DNA of 64,000 nucleotides from Rhynchopus sp. YZ270_cl-10 (Eukaryota > Euglenozoa > Diplonemea > Diplonemida > Diplonemidae), in the NCBI GenBank assembly GCA_964035575.1, contig OZ037853.1:1635473-1699472 (forward strand). Reading direction: 5' to 3'. The number at the start of each line of letters is the position of its first letter. Position 1 is the stretch's first letter. Below, one piece after another: positions 41,948-52,379 of the stretch. Both the position numbers and the translations under genes were made by a program. The notes below the pieces were generated by a model. The model did no database searches and was not told where the DNA came from. It saw only the letters and a program-made list of their open reading frames with translations.

Positions 41948-44281
41948 GATATCCATTTTGTCGATTTTAGGGGTGTTGCGAGCGTGTGTGGGACGGTGCT
42001 GCGTGTGTGGACGCTGGCGCAGCCTGCCGGTGCTGTGCCAACGCCATCCGGGTGTGTGCCGCTGACGCACCTGCAGCACATCCACGTGGAGGATCTGGAG
42101 GCACCCGTGTGGACGCACACACCTGACGCAGCTGTGGTGGTGCCGTTCTTTGAGAACTGGCGTGCGGCACACTCTGTGCCACGTGCAGCAGAGACACCGC
42201 ACGCAGACATGGTGGCGCTTGGGATCGGGGTGTCGCACCCGACGTACCTGACCTCGGAGGACACTGTGGTGCGGCCGTGGATGCACGCTGCTGTGGAAGG
42301 GACGTGCAGGGAGCGTGGGCTGGCGACACTGCGCCGCACGTGGACGGCGGGCGACCGCTGCGGGAACGAGGCGACCTTCACACAGGAGGTGATGCTGCAG
42401 CACCCGCCGGCAGCGCTGACCTCGACACAGGTGTGGGACGCTGGGGCGGGGCTGCTCGCCTACGCGGCAGGTGTGGACCAGGCACCCTCTGTGTGTCATG
42501 CAGGAAAGCTTGTGTCGACGGCAGGTGCGTACGACGCGCTGGACGGCCTGCAGCAGGCGGAGGAGCCTGCGTGCGACGTGTGGGATGCGCACGGGTGCAG
42601 GCTTCTCTCGGCACACATGGGTGCGGACGTTGTGGCTGTGCACCAGGTGCGCCCTGAGTTTGCGACCTTCCCGCCGAATGCAACGACGTACACGAACAGC
42701 ACGCTTGACGCGTACGACGTGGCGGGTGGCCTTGGGTACCCGACAGGGGAGGCGTACTGCGCAACACCGTTCCACATCTGGCATCGTGACGAGGCACCGG
42801 TGCTGGTGGCGTGTGGTGTGTGGACGATCAACAGGGTCTGGAAGGTGCAGCCACACTACCAGGACTGCGGGACAGGGGACGACTACCCTGCAAGCCTGAC
42901 ACGTGAGCGTGTGCAGGTGATCACCGTGCACGACGTGTTTGCACCGCAGTTTGCCTCGACGCCGGAAGCGGAGGTGGCGGTGGCGTTCCTGAACGACTAC
43001 GGTCCGTCGGTGGCCGGTGTGCCGACGGTTGTGGACGTGGCGACGCACGCAGACATGGCGGCACTGAACCTGACGTCGTACCGCATCAACCTGACCTTTG
43101 CCGACACGGTGGCCTTCAGCGCTGCGGGTGCTGCGGGCTGCACGGACGGGCTTGCGGTGGTGGAGCGCACGTGGACGACAGAGGACAGGTGTGGGTCTGC
43201 GGACAGCTGGAGGCAGACGATCCGCATTGAGCACCCGCGTCGTGGTGGCGGTGGTGGTGGTGATGTCGAGGAGAGCATGGGTGTGATGGGGCACGCGTCT
43301 GGGTTCAAGGTGTTCTCTGTCGGTGATGTGTCGACTGTGGATGTGGCTGCCGGGAACGGTGCTGTGGGGACACAGGGCGACGTTGTGCTGCGGCGGTCTG
43401 TGTTCGGACCTGCGACAGCTGAGCGTCCAAAGCACGCGGCACTGCCTGAGAATGCTACGGAACAGTGCAGGGCGGTGGCGAACCTCACAGACGTGGTGGA
43501 CGAGATTGCTGAGTTCTCTGACTCGCTGCTGATGCTGCCTGCGAACCTGTGCACGGGGCCGAAGCTTGTGGAGTGTGTGCGCCCTGAGCTGACGACGTCG
43601 TGCAGTGTTGTGGCGAACACGACTGCGCCGCTTGCAGAGGCAGTTGTGGATGATGCTGACAACCTGACCCTGGTGGGGGAGGGACAGGTGTACAACTTCT
43701 TCACAATTGATGTCGACACGTGGCTGGTGAAGCAGAAGGTGGAGCGGCGGTCGTGGTGGGACGGCACGTGGTGGGGACACATCTATTACAAGGACATACC
43801 CATACAGAAGCCCTTCATGCGTGTGCGTGCAGGCGGGTTTGTGTTTGTGAACGTTGTGTACGAAGATGTGCATGGCCACGAGAACACGCTGCGTGACACG
43901 CTGTTTGAGGGGGAGAGCCTGGGACCCGACTTTGTGCTCTTCAACATGAAGCAGCTGTGCAGCAGCAGTAGGCACGCACACTGCCGCCACCACAGATGGC
44001 ATGGGTACTGGTGGCACCACCTTACCTGGGCACACCTCCACCACACCTTCGCAAGCCTGCGGTACGGCCACCACAGCAACCACCTCAACCTTGTGAACGT
44101 GTCCCTGCCCGGCACACTCCTGACACAGGACAGCTATGTGTCTGTGAGCATTGTTGACTCTGAGGTGTTTGGGCAGGTTGTGTCTGCAGGGAAGAGGCTT
44201 GCGCTTGCCACCACACATTTCCACTGCAACCTGTTTGTAGCCAATGCTGTGTGCGACACTGCTTGTTCCACGGATGTGTAG
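41948..44281 (+). CDS. Adhesin-like protein with HYR-like repeats, 5' truncated
   Basis: The frame is open from about 41948 to the stop at 44281, roughly 777 residues, with no plausible ATG or signal peptide at its left edge, where it meets the LINE fragment. Three immunoglobulin-like segments of the HYR type are seen. Two end in the hallmark R-x-W-T-x-x-D-R-C-G (RRTWTAGDRCGNEATFTQ at about 42334, ERTWTTEDRCGSADSWRQ at about 43165); the middle one is divergent. A Gly-rich linker then leads to a region like the choice-of-anchor A domain (VFSVGDVSTVDVAAGNGAVG, at about 43310). A His/Trp-rich insert (HCRHHRWHGYWWHH) lies near 43980. There is no C-terminal membrane helix. HYR domains are extracellular and serve adhesion, so a secreted or surface role is likely. 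The missing 5' part makes a pseudogene possible. Confidence 0.7.
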   Translation, partial: DIHFVDFRGVASVCGTVLRVWTLAQPAGAVPTPSGCVPLTHLQHIHVEDLEAPVWTHTPDAAVVVPFFENWRAAHSVPRAAETPHADMVALGIGVSHPTYLTSEDTVVRPWMHAAVEGTCRERGLATLRRTWTAGDRCGNEATFTQEVMLQHPPAALTSTQVWDAGAGLLAYAAGVDQAPSVCHAGKLVSTAGAYDALDGLQQAEEPACDVWDAHGCRLLSAHMGADVVAVHQVRPEFATFPPNATTYTNSTLDAYDVAGGLGYPTGEAYCATPFHIWHRDEAPVLVACGVWTINRVWKVQPHYQDCGTGDDYPASLTRERVQVITVHDVFAPQFASTPEAEVAVAFLNDYGPSVAGVPTVVDVATHADMAALNLTSYRINLTFADTVAFSAAGAAGCTDGLAVVERTWTTEDRCGSADSWRQTIRIEHPRRGGGGGGDVEESMGVMGHASGFKVFSVGDVSTVDVAAGNGAVGTQGDVVLRRSVFGPATAERPKHAALPENATEQCRAVANLTDVVDEIAEFSDSLLMLPANLCTGPKLVECVRPELTTSCSVVANTTAPLAEAVVDDADNLTLVGEGQVYNFFTIDVDTWLVKQKVERRSWWDGTWWGHIYYKDIPIQKPFMRVRAGGFVFVNVVYEDVHGHENTLRDTLFEGESLGPDFVLFNMKQLCSSSRHAHCRHHRWHGYWWHHLTWAHLHHTFASLRYGHHSNHLNLVNVSLPGTLLTQDSYVSVSIVDSEVFGQVVSAGKRLALATTHFHCNLFVANAVCDTACSTDV

Positions 44282-44880
44282 TCATGGTCGTGGTTGACCA
44301 GAGTATCTTACGTTCATGACCAGTTTTTTTCTGGTCGCGCAAATGGTCATTAGTTTCTGGTCACGAACGCAGTTACCCTAAAATTTTGGAGTGACCAAAT
44401 TTTCAAAAAAAAGTTTAACGAATTAGATTGACACGTGGCTTTCGGCCAAAAATCAGCTTTTTGGTCATTTTTGCCTGCGAATTGCTTTTTCAAAAGCAAA
44501 AAAAAAACAAAAAAACAGGACATTTCTTTAACCTGAACTGCCAACATGTAATCTGTGGTGGTCAAAAGTGCATTCCTTCGTCAATGGATTGTTTGGGTGT
44601 ACCTAAGGTAAAACCATCCTTGGTTTTTAAGACCGTCCCCCAAAAAGTTTCTTTTCCATTCGCAACCTTTCCCTTTATGGGGTCTTCAAATGACCCTCTT
44701 TTTTTCAAACCAGCTTCTGCTCTCTACCACCTTTTTGTGTGCTCAGTCTGCCACAACATTTTCTAGATTGCGTCACAAACCTACTGTTGTGTTGTGTTTG
44801 CAATCTAATAATGAATATTGCAGTCACACCCCCTCGTGTATTATTTTTGTGTACTTCCCCTCCCCTCCCCCCCAGGCTCC
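44282..44880. other. Intergenic DNA, nothing recognised
   Basis: About 600 bp after the adhesin-like gene. It includes TGACCAG/CTGGTCA repeats near 44296-44365 (TTGACCAGAG, ATGACCAGTT, TTTCTGGTC) but no gene. Confidence 0.4.
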
Positions 44881-44887
44881 CCCACCA

Positions 44888-45004
44888 CGCACGACGTGGT
44901 CCAGGACCAATTTCACTTGTCATGGTGTAAATCACTTGTCATGGCAAATGACAAGTGATTTACATGTCATTTCACTTGTCAGGTGCCTCTGGACCACGTC
45001 GTGC
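44888..45004. mobile_element. 117-bp hairpin element with perfect 16-bp ends
   Basis: The ends GCACGACGTGGTCCAG and CTGGACCACGTCGTGC are perfect complements. Inside is a second palindrome, AAATCACTTGTCAT against ATGACAAGTGATTT. The size and shape suit a MITE or a foldback element. TGACAAG is also the core of the hairpin at 50.3 kb. Confidence 0.7.
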
Positions 45005-45427
45005 AGTGTTATTGCTAGATGTTGTATTCGATCCTCAATACCTTTCTTTGTTACTGTGCTTCAGGCAACACAACAAGCGGGTGTGCAACGGTACCGAGTC
45101 TCACTCAAGCACGAGGCTTCAGAACATTATTACCCTATTTTTTCCCTCAACCAAACGAAACGAGAGAGACCAGGCAACCATCTGCAAAAGTAGAGACATC
45201 GGCGGCATCACATAGAAAACGGCTGAAGGTGAGATGCTATGCTTATCTTATTTCCAACACCAGGCCTCGGTAACTTGAAAAACAACACAACTGCTTGTGC
45301 GGAGAGACAAAACGGGAAAAAAAAACTCCCTCCTTTTTTCCCCTTGTTTCATTCATTTTACTTTTACCTATAGGTGTGTTTCTATGTTTTATTGCACGTC
45401 GGGGCACTTTAATTTCACTCCCCTAAC

Positions 45428-45552
45428 ATCCTGGTCGCGATAGTTTTCGCGAACTTTCCTGCAGTCAACGCAGGGAAAGAACAATCAACGATGTGATACA
45501 GGATATGGGTGGTTCAGTGATTCCACAGAACCGACACCATTGATGTGTCTCA
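45428..45552 (+). ncRNA. Structured-RNA motif, copy 2
   Basis: An outer ATCCTG/CAGGAT pairing encloses hairpins TCGCGA/TCGCGA and TTTCCTGC/GCAGGGAAA. Then come GGTTC/GAACC (45511-45532) and GACAC/GTGTC (45533-45549). In copy 1 the last two stems are GGCTC/GAGCC and GGCAC/GTGCC, so both sides of each stem have changed together. The segment ATCCTGGTCGC is identical in the two copies. Confidence 0.5.
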
Positions 45553-45559
45553 ACCAAAA

Positions 45560-46355
45560 CCAAATCAAACAAAAAAGAGAGAGTTTTTGAAGTAAGGAAA
45601 GAAAACTTCGCAGAAATAAAAACTCTTTTTTTTCCCCCCGTTCGCGGTGCTTGTTTAGCGTCTTCCGCAGTGTACAAACTTTTTTTTGGTTTTTCCCTTG
45701 GCATAAGTATTCATCTTTGGTTTTCTCTTTCCCCTCACCTTGCTCATATTGTGCTTGCGGAACCCTCTTGAGGGCGATGCAGCCTACTTGGATCTGTTAT
45801 CCTTGACATGAGTACACTTGTTTTTCTTTTCCCCCTTTTCTACCTTCCCCCCAGGGTTGCCCCTTGTTCTCGGAAAAAACAGCAAAATTCTGGATTTATG
45901 TTCCCGTTTTTTTCCTTTTTTTGGATGGGGTTTTTTGCCCTTTTTCGGGCTTTCCGAGCTCTACCCTCACTGTAGTGGGGTCATTTCGAGAAAATGGACA
46001 AGTTCTTGATTGATACAAATTTTGGCTACGACAACTAGTGCGTTGCTCACAATGCTAAATGAGTATCAGAACTGTGATTCTGGGCCCACTTTAACCGCCC
46101 CTCGAAATTCAAAAAGGGGTCCCAAACCCGCGCGCTACACGCGCGCGGAACTTTTTGCAGCTTTGGTCTAGTTGCATTTTGGCTGCAAAATGCAAGGGGA
46201 TCCCCAAAGACGTTGGGAATATTATTTGGATGGGGCAGTGATTTTGTACCTGCACATACGCTCCCTCGTGGTAACCGTGTGCATGCCAATGAAGTGCTCT
46301 CTGGGGTTCGATAACCCGTGGAACCAGTGCTTCCGCCGATGAATGGTGAGGCGTT
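45560..46355. other. Intergenic DNA, nothing recognised
   Basis: About 800 bp. A GCGCGCTACACGCGCGC palindrome lies near 46130. No gene was seen. Confidence 0.4.
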
Positions 46356-46359
46356 TGCA

Positions 46360-46510
46360 CTTCTTTTTTTGCGGAGCAAAAAAATAATATATATGGCGCC
46401 GCAGGCAAAAAAGTTTGGGTACGGTGTAAAAATTTAGCTTCCAACGAACCCTTTTTTGCAGAGCAAAAAATGAAAAATGGCGCTGCAGGCAAAAAAAATT
46501 GGGGATACAG
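46360..46510 (-). repeat. Dispersed repeat G, copy 2 (inverted)
   Basis: Inverted relative to 39765-39945, with TTTTTTGCGGAGCAAAAAAA, GGCGCCGCAGGC and GGGTACGGTGTAAAAA. Confidence 0.75.
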
Positions 46511-48166
46511 CCCTGGATGGTGCAGGATTTTGGTGTCAATTTTTTTTCTTGCCCCCTGAAAACTCTTGCTTTTGAGAGTTTCGACCATTTCACCACACTG
46601 GTGGTGTGTCACCTCAGTGAAACCCACCAGAAACCACAAGAAAGCCCCCCAAGGAAAAAAGGAAAAAAAAAAAGGAAAAAAAAACTAAAATCCGGAATTT
46701 CATGTTCTCGGTCCCACTTAGGAACTTCCCTGCTTCCCCCCTCCTTTTTTTTTTTTTGCTCTCGGCAAGGCTTCCCGCAGGATTTGGGGTTTTGGCCTCC
46801 CAGCAAAAGGTGGATTTTTTCCCGCGCATGTTGTAGGGCTCTCGCCAAGCACCCCTTTTGGTCAAAAACGGGCGTCAAAGCTCCGTCCCACCATCGCCCA
46901 AATAAAAAACAACATAGTGGAGTTCATCCTCGGGTGGCTACACTACAACCAAGTTTTCAAAAAGCAAAAAGGCTTGTGCACGAAAATCATAAATAGGCGC
47001 GATTATGCTCAGTCATAGTCCATTATTGTGTGACAACCTTTTGTTCTGAACGAAGAGTCGTATTGTCACATTAAAATAACAAAAGGCCTGACGTTTTTCG
47101 GCGGTGTGTCTTTTTCTTTTATCAAACCAGTTTTTGTTGTTTTGTTTGAAACTCTCCGCGGGGAACCTACCGTCCTCTCCTGCTCTCTTCCTACCAAGTC
47201 GTTCTTGGAAGGTTTCATGTTTTGTTCATCTCATATTTTATTATTGCCACTTTTGACACTTTATTCTACACCCCTATACAAAACCCCTCAGTCTGATAGA
47301 GGGGCAAAAAATATAAATCCCAGCATTGCCCGCTCAACATTTTGATGTTCATGATTATCCATGCAATGCTAAAAAGGAAATTGAACACCATACCCCAACT
47401 CTCTTCCTTTTTCTTCTCCGACGGTAATTCAGCATTTGGAGTGGCACCACAGCTGCATGTGTACCCGCATCTCATGTGGTGGGGTGGTGTGCTGTTTGTA
47501 CCCCCTGTGTGTTCGTTCTCGAGTATTAATGCCTCAGATTTCCCTAATGAGAAAGAAGAGCGCAGAGGTACTTCGCAGATCGATCCTATCATTTTTTTTT
47601 TTTTTGTTGATTTTTTTTTTCTTTTCACTTTTTCACTTTTTGTAGACCTCGGACTTGACCCTTTCAGTGAGACGTCAGACCAATATATTACATTGCCACA
47701 CCCTGGGTAAGCTGTGCAGTCTGTAGGCCTGCTACAAAAACCGCAAAACTTTGGATAAAAAAAAGAACGAAGATGATAGGTATATCGCAGTAGTAATTTG
47801 GTCGTGGTTTACCAATGGTAATGTCCACGACGCAGTTTATATGGTTGTACTCAACGCGTACTATGTCACTAGTGATGAGTATTTTTCTCGCAGGAGCGAT
47901 TTGGTCTTGGTGGGCATCTTAGCTTTCCCATTTTTAAAGGGACAATAGCCTTGAGACTAAGACTCCAGGACACATATTAAATTGTTTGCAATGCACGTTT
48001 TGCTATCTCTTTGTACTACTCTAGTCTTCGTGTATGTGTTTCAATACAATGGACAATGGATGATTAAACTGGTTTTAATCATTGCTTGGACGGCGAACTA
48101 CTAAGTCCAGAAAATTCAGTATGTTTTTCACTTTTCTATTTTTACTTTTATTTTATTTCTCTTTCT
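46511..48166. other. Intergenic DNA, nothing recognised
   Basis: About 1.65 kb of poly-A/T-rich DNA. The open frames (up to 165 codons) are composed of Lys- or Phe-rich low-complexity sequence and are not supported. Confidence 0.4.
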
Positions 48167-48345
48167 TGTGTGTTTGCTGAGGTTTTCTATCTGATACACA
48201 TACAGGATGTGCTGGTATTTGTTTGGATTGGTAGCAATTAATGCACGGAATACTTTACGTATACACGGCAGCCATCAAGACCAAGACTCTTTAGGTTACT
48301 CTTCCTCCTGGTGATCAGACATTACATCCAGTAAGGACAGAGAAA
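48167..48345 (+). repeat. Dispersed repeat D, copy 2
   Basis: Second copy of 20700-20870. Confidence 0.85.
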
Positions 48346-49055
48346 GGAATAAGAAAAAAGAAAAAAAAAACTTTTGTATTTTGTGTATTCCCGAAACAAA
48401 AAACTGAAGTAGAAGGTACCAAATGTTCACACGAACATCGGTTTCACGATATTCACCCACCATTTAAAGGGAAATCACTGAAGATGTCCACCCTTTTGAA
48501 TACAACTGTATGATTCTTAGGACTGAAACAGGGTTAATATCAGAAACCAATCTACTGAAGTTTCAACTTGTGCACGAAGCATTTTACTTTCCTTTTCTAC
48601 GTTTTGCAAAACACACACCATAAAGAGAAAGATGGGATCATTTTTGTTGATCCCTCACCATATACTATCAATTTATTGATTGCATATGATGAAAATACTT
48701 TTTGTATTTCAGTTGTTGTGGTTGTGTCAATCCCTCAATGTGTGTGATATTCCTACAGTCGTTTGTATTTCATTTGGACACGACCAGCCACGATTGCTGC
48801 TTCATTCGTTTTCCCCTCATGTTTTTGTGAAGATAAAATAAAAAGCTCGCGTTTCTTTTATCGAACAGATTTTATTCTCCGCTCCCGGACCCAAACGTAA
48901 AACTCACTTTCAATCAGAAAAAATATTTGCTTCTCTTTTTTTCTTCCACACAGCGCTGGTTTTTTCCTCAAAAAAAAGCCCCGTGCTTCCACCAAGTACG
49001 CAACAACTACGAACAAGTACGCAAAATGGGGTTTTCAGGTGCAGGACCAATTTCG
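48346..49055. other. Intergenic DNA, nothing recognised
   Basis: About 700 bp without recognisable features. Confidence 0.4.
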
Positions 49056-49059
49056 CTAA

Positions 49060-49170
49060 TTTTTATCAGCTTTCCCCCCGAGTTTTGACGGGAAACAATA
49101 TGACAAACAGGTGCAGGGTGGTTCCGTGCATATCATAGAACCCGGCACCTTGTGTGCCTCTCAAAAAGAG
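49060..49170 (+). ncRNA. Structured-RNA motif, copy 3
   Basis: Contains the hairpin GTTTTGACGGGAAAC, the spacer AATATGACAAACAGG, then GGTTC/GAACC (49120-49142) and GGCAC/GTGCC (49144-49158), then CTCAAAAA. It has the GGTTC stem of copy 2 and the GGCAC stem of copy 1. Confidence 0.5.
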
Positions 49171-49444
49171 TTGTGTGTGAAGTTTTGAAGGAAAAGTAAA
49201 ATCACTTTTCTTATCTTTTCTATTGTGTTTCTCTTTTGTGAACATATCAGTTTTCAAAAAAAGGGGGGGCAAAGATAGGGGAGCCTATACCGGTAATTTT
49301 GGCTCCTTTTGATTTTAAATTGAAATTTCTAAGTCTTTTTTGACCTACGACCCCGGCAATGCATTTTTTGGGATTCTGTGGACTCAAATGAGCAAAAATT
49401 TAACACCTCGTCCCGAGTTTTTGTCCGAGAATGCGATTACTAAT

Positions 49445-49621
49445 TAGTTACTCCACTAAATAAATCGAGCAAAAATATGGTGAACTCAGCGGAGCCCGGT
49501 TTTAAAAGTGCCAAAAACGACCTTTTCGTTTTGACGCGTTGTGAGTTCCTCAAATGCAATTTTGAAGGGTAAAAAATTCGGGTTTTCTAAGCACATGCAG
49601 TGCTAAGTTAAAAAAATTCGC
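49445..49621 (+). repeat. Dispersed repeat A, copy 2
   Basis: Second copy of 7312-7491, inside the nested insertion. Confidence 0.85.
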
Positions 49622-49642
49622 TGGGGGGCTCCGCCCCCCAGA

Positions 49643-49708
49643 CCCCCCAGTCGCTTCGCGGCTAAGGGCTGGGCTAAGCCTGCCCTTCGCCGCGAAGCGC
49701 CTGGGGGG
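49643..49708. repeat. G/C-rich hairpin
   Basis: Arms CCCCCCAGTCGCTTCGCGG and its near-complement, with AAGGGC/GCCCTT next to a loop TGGGCTAAGCCT. A smaller GGGGGGCTCCGCCCCCC hairpin lies just before it. Confidence 0.85.
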
Positions 49709-49799
49709 ATGTGGTGTGTAGCATTACGAGGTACAATGATTGCAATCGTGAAGTATCTGGAGTTACACCGTTGTGGGGCGTGGAACCTCACAACTTTCC

Positions 49800-50290
49800 T
49801 CTCGTGAGCGGCAGAGGTGTGAGTCGTTGCATCACAACACCGTAGAGGTCGTATTTGTACCTTCTTTGCGACACTCGTGACCTATCAATATCGAAAGGGA
49901 GGCTCATTTTATTTACTGTGCGACGCTGCTGATTTCGACACGTTGCCGAAGAAGCGATCGCGCTCTCTTCCTATTGCGCTCTCTCTGTGTGATTTTGTGT
50001 ATCCCAAAAGGAGTAATTACCCGAAACATTTTGCCTAAACGTGTGAACGTTGTGAACCTGGAGTCGATAGCAGACAGGAAAAAGATGATGGGCAGGCAGC
50101 GTCTGCCCGACCTGTGTGAAGTGAATAAGTGATTACCTGACAGATGTCTGGGTATCCGTGTATTCTGTGTGGGCATCCATGTCCGGAGTATGTCCCATTG
50201 TCCCCCCACCCCCACCAATTGCAAAAAACCGTGAGGGTGCACGATGGCCCATGGACCACCACGTCCTAGTTACCACCTATGACTAGTCAT
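49800..50290. other. Sequence inside the nested insertion, nothing recognised
   Basis: About 490 bp with no gene, array or hairpin that could be supported. Confidence 0.4.
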
Positions 50291-50423
50291 ATGACAAGGT
50301 GTATGGCCAGTTACATGACAAGACTAACTAAAGACAAGACCCCTGTATGTAATGAGTGGCGTCATTTGACAGGGGTCTTGTCATTATTTAATCTTGTCAT
50401 GTAACTAGTCATACCCCTTGTCA
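50291..50423. repeat. 133-bp hairpin with about 55-bp arms
   Basis: The arms start ATGACAAGGTGTATGGCCAG and end with the near-complement. GTTACATGACAAGA and GACAAGACCCCTGT are matched on both arms. TGACAAG is repeated four times within each arm pair. Confidence 0.85.
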
Positions 50424-50493
50424 TTGCTCATACTCGGTTGTGGTGTAACGTACCCTTTGGGGGAGCACCCCAAATACACGACGGTGAAGTAAA

Positions 50494-50550
50494 CGACATG
50501 ACATTGTGCTTTACATGTAATTTTTTTTACATGTAAACCACATGTCATTT
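50494..50550. repeat. Hairpin ATGACATTGTG / CACATGTCAT
   Basis: The inner arms TTACATGTAA and TTACATGTAA are each palindromic and are separated by a T run. The outer arms pair imperfectly. Confidence 0.75.
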
Positions 50551-50618
50551 TATATGTAGAGATTTTATATGTAGTGATTTTTGTCTGAGGAGATTCGCCT
50601 CTGCATATTTTTGTCCAG

Positions 50619-50870
50619 CTGTACTGTACTGTACTGTACTGTACTGTACTGTACTGTACTGTACTGTACTGTACTGTACTGTACTGTACTGTACTGTACT
50701 GTACTGTACTGTACTGTACTGTACTGTACTGTACTGTACTGTACTGTACTGTACTGTACTGTACTGTACTGTACTGTACTGTACTGTACTGTACTGTACT
50801 GTACTGTACTGTACTGTACTGTACTGTACTGTACTGTACTGTACTGTACTGTACTGTACTGTACTGTACT
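50619..50870. repeat. Pentanucleotide array (CTGTA)n, about 50 copies
   Basis: A perfect array, separated from the next by CCCAATCCCC. Confidence 0.98.
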
Positions 50871-50880
50871 CCCAATCCCC

Positions 50881-50960
50881 TGTGTATACTGTGTATACTG
50901 TGTATACTGTGTATACTGTGTATACTGTGTATACTGTGTATACTGTGTATACTGTGTATG
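50881..50960. repeat. Nonanucleotide array (CTGTGTATA)n, about 9 copies
   Basis: The same unit as at 8033-8303, ending in a TATGCTACC variant. Confidence 0.96.
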
Positions 50961-51343
50961 CTACCTGTGTGTGACCGTACCCCAGATGGTCTGAAGAGTG
51001 ATATGAGCATATTCTCCAGGTACAATATATACCCGGAGAATCCATTGGAGCAAGAATTTTGCACTTTTGAGCACCACAGATTACATGTTGCCATTTTTGC
51101 GGTCATAATATTTTTGCAAATGGCAAAGGCAATCCTTAAGGAATTACAGGGAAAACCACCGTTTTGGGTCTCTCTGTCTATGGGCGATTGGGTTTTAGTC
51201 ACTCAACGAATCTGCTCGAATTTTTTTGTGTGTAGATAGGTTTTACCAGAAAAATCAATTAAAGCAAGAATTTTACGGTTTTGAATAGTTGTTCTTTATT
51301 TAAAAAAATACCCAGTTTGGACAAAAACTCAGGACCAAGTGTT
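50960..51343 (+). repeat. Dispersed repeat B, copy 2
   Basis: Second copy of 8304-8690. Confidence 0.9.
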
Positions 51344-51345
51344 TA

Positions 51346-51645
51346 CTGGGGGGGGGCGAATAAGAGATCAGGGGTGAATAAGAGATTAGGGCCGAATAAG
51401 AGATCAGGTTGAGATTTTGGGGGTATTTTTTTTTTTTTTTTTTGCACGCACCAGGGTTTTATCTTGAAAAAACATTTTGAAATTTTACCCTGTCTACCCG
51501 GTCTGGCAAAAAAGTGGTCAAAAAATTTTTTTTGCCTCCGGCGAAAATGTCTATTTGCTTTTTTTCCCCCAAAAAATTTTTTTTATTTTTGGCTCGTCCG
51601 TTCGCCTAATAAGAGATGCCACATCTCTTATTCGCCCCCCCCCAG
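51346..51645. mobile_element. 300-bp MITE with TA target duplication
   Basis: The ends CTGGGGGGGGGCGAATAAGA and its complement (running on to GAT) are flanked by TA at 51344-51345 and 51646-51647, as in Tc1/mariner-type elements. GAATAAGAGAT is repeated three times near the left end. No gene. Confidence 0.7.
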
Positions 51646-52235
51646 TAATTTAATTTAAACAAAATGCTGCCCGTTGGCACATTTAAACGCACATTTTGTT
51701 GAAAATTGTCATTTTACGCTGGATTTGCCTTTGCCATTTTCAGTTTTTTTGCAGATTTTTTTCAAAAAAAAAATTGAAGAAAAAAGGCTCAAAAGTGCCT
51801 GAAACCCGGCGGAAAGTGATTTTTGGTGAGGTATATAGGGTAGTTTCATCTATTTTTGGGTTTTTTTGCCGAAAGGCGCCAAATTTTCCGAGCCAAATGA
51901 AGGAATAGCCGGTGCATAGGCTCCCCTAGCAAAGAAGAAAAAAAAGAGCATGGCAACAGTCCTGAGTGAGTGTGGAAGGGTGGAAGCGTTACAACTAACA
52001 AACTCTCCCCCGGTTTCGTTTCCCATTTTCCTGTGTGGTGAAGACAGCTATTGACACCATAGTATTCTACACTTCCTATGACTGGACCCAACTCTCTTAA
52101 CTCTTTTCTTCCTAAAAAGCCCCCAAACTTCCCCCCTCCCCAGGCACCTCGCTAACTCAGGTGCACTGTACACGTGATCCGGGGGAGGGGGGGGAGGGGG
52201 GGGGGGTCCCCTGTGTATACTGCAGTGTTATAACA

Positions 52236-52378
52236 CGGCGGGGTCCGCACACCCGAGGGTCCGTAAATTTTACGGACCCTCTTTACGGACCCTCAAGTGC
52301 GGACCCGGGTCCGTAATTACGGACCCTAGGGTCCGTAATTACGTACCCTAGGGTCCGTAATTACGTACCCTAGGGTAG
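52236..52378. repeat. Palindrome block, left
   Basis: Begins CACGGCGGGGTCCGCACACC, then GAGGGTCCGTAAA, then tandem copies of the perfect palindrome GGGTCCGTAATTACGGACCC and its GTACCC variants joined by TA. The complement of this block bounds the right side at 55130-55290. Confidence 0.85.
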
Positions 52379-52379
52379 G

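Larger units (their letters stand above)
49277..51927. mobile_element. Mutator-like element, second copy, with nested insertion
   Basis: The ends AGGGGAGCCTATACCGG (left) and the complement of AGGGGAGCCTATGCACCGG (right) match the element at 34628-36257 in reverse orientation. The flanks GGCAAAGAT and AGCAAAGAA agree at seven of nine bases, a decayed 9-bp target duplication. The two outer parts match the other copy up to AAAAATTTAA at about 49408 and ATTTAAACAAAATG at about 51652. Everything between is an insertion of about 2.2 kb flanked by ATTTAA, holding repeat A, hairpins, the CTGTA array, repeat B and a 300-bp MITE. Confidence 0.7.

Noticed and set aside
41909-44224. 771-codon frame opposite the adhesin-like gene
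   Set aside because: It is the shadow of a GTG-rich coding sequence; His/Arg/Val-rich with no domain, while the plus strand has HYR-like motifs.
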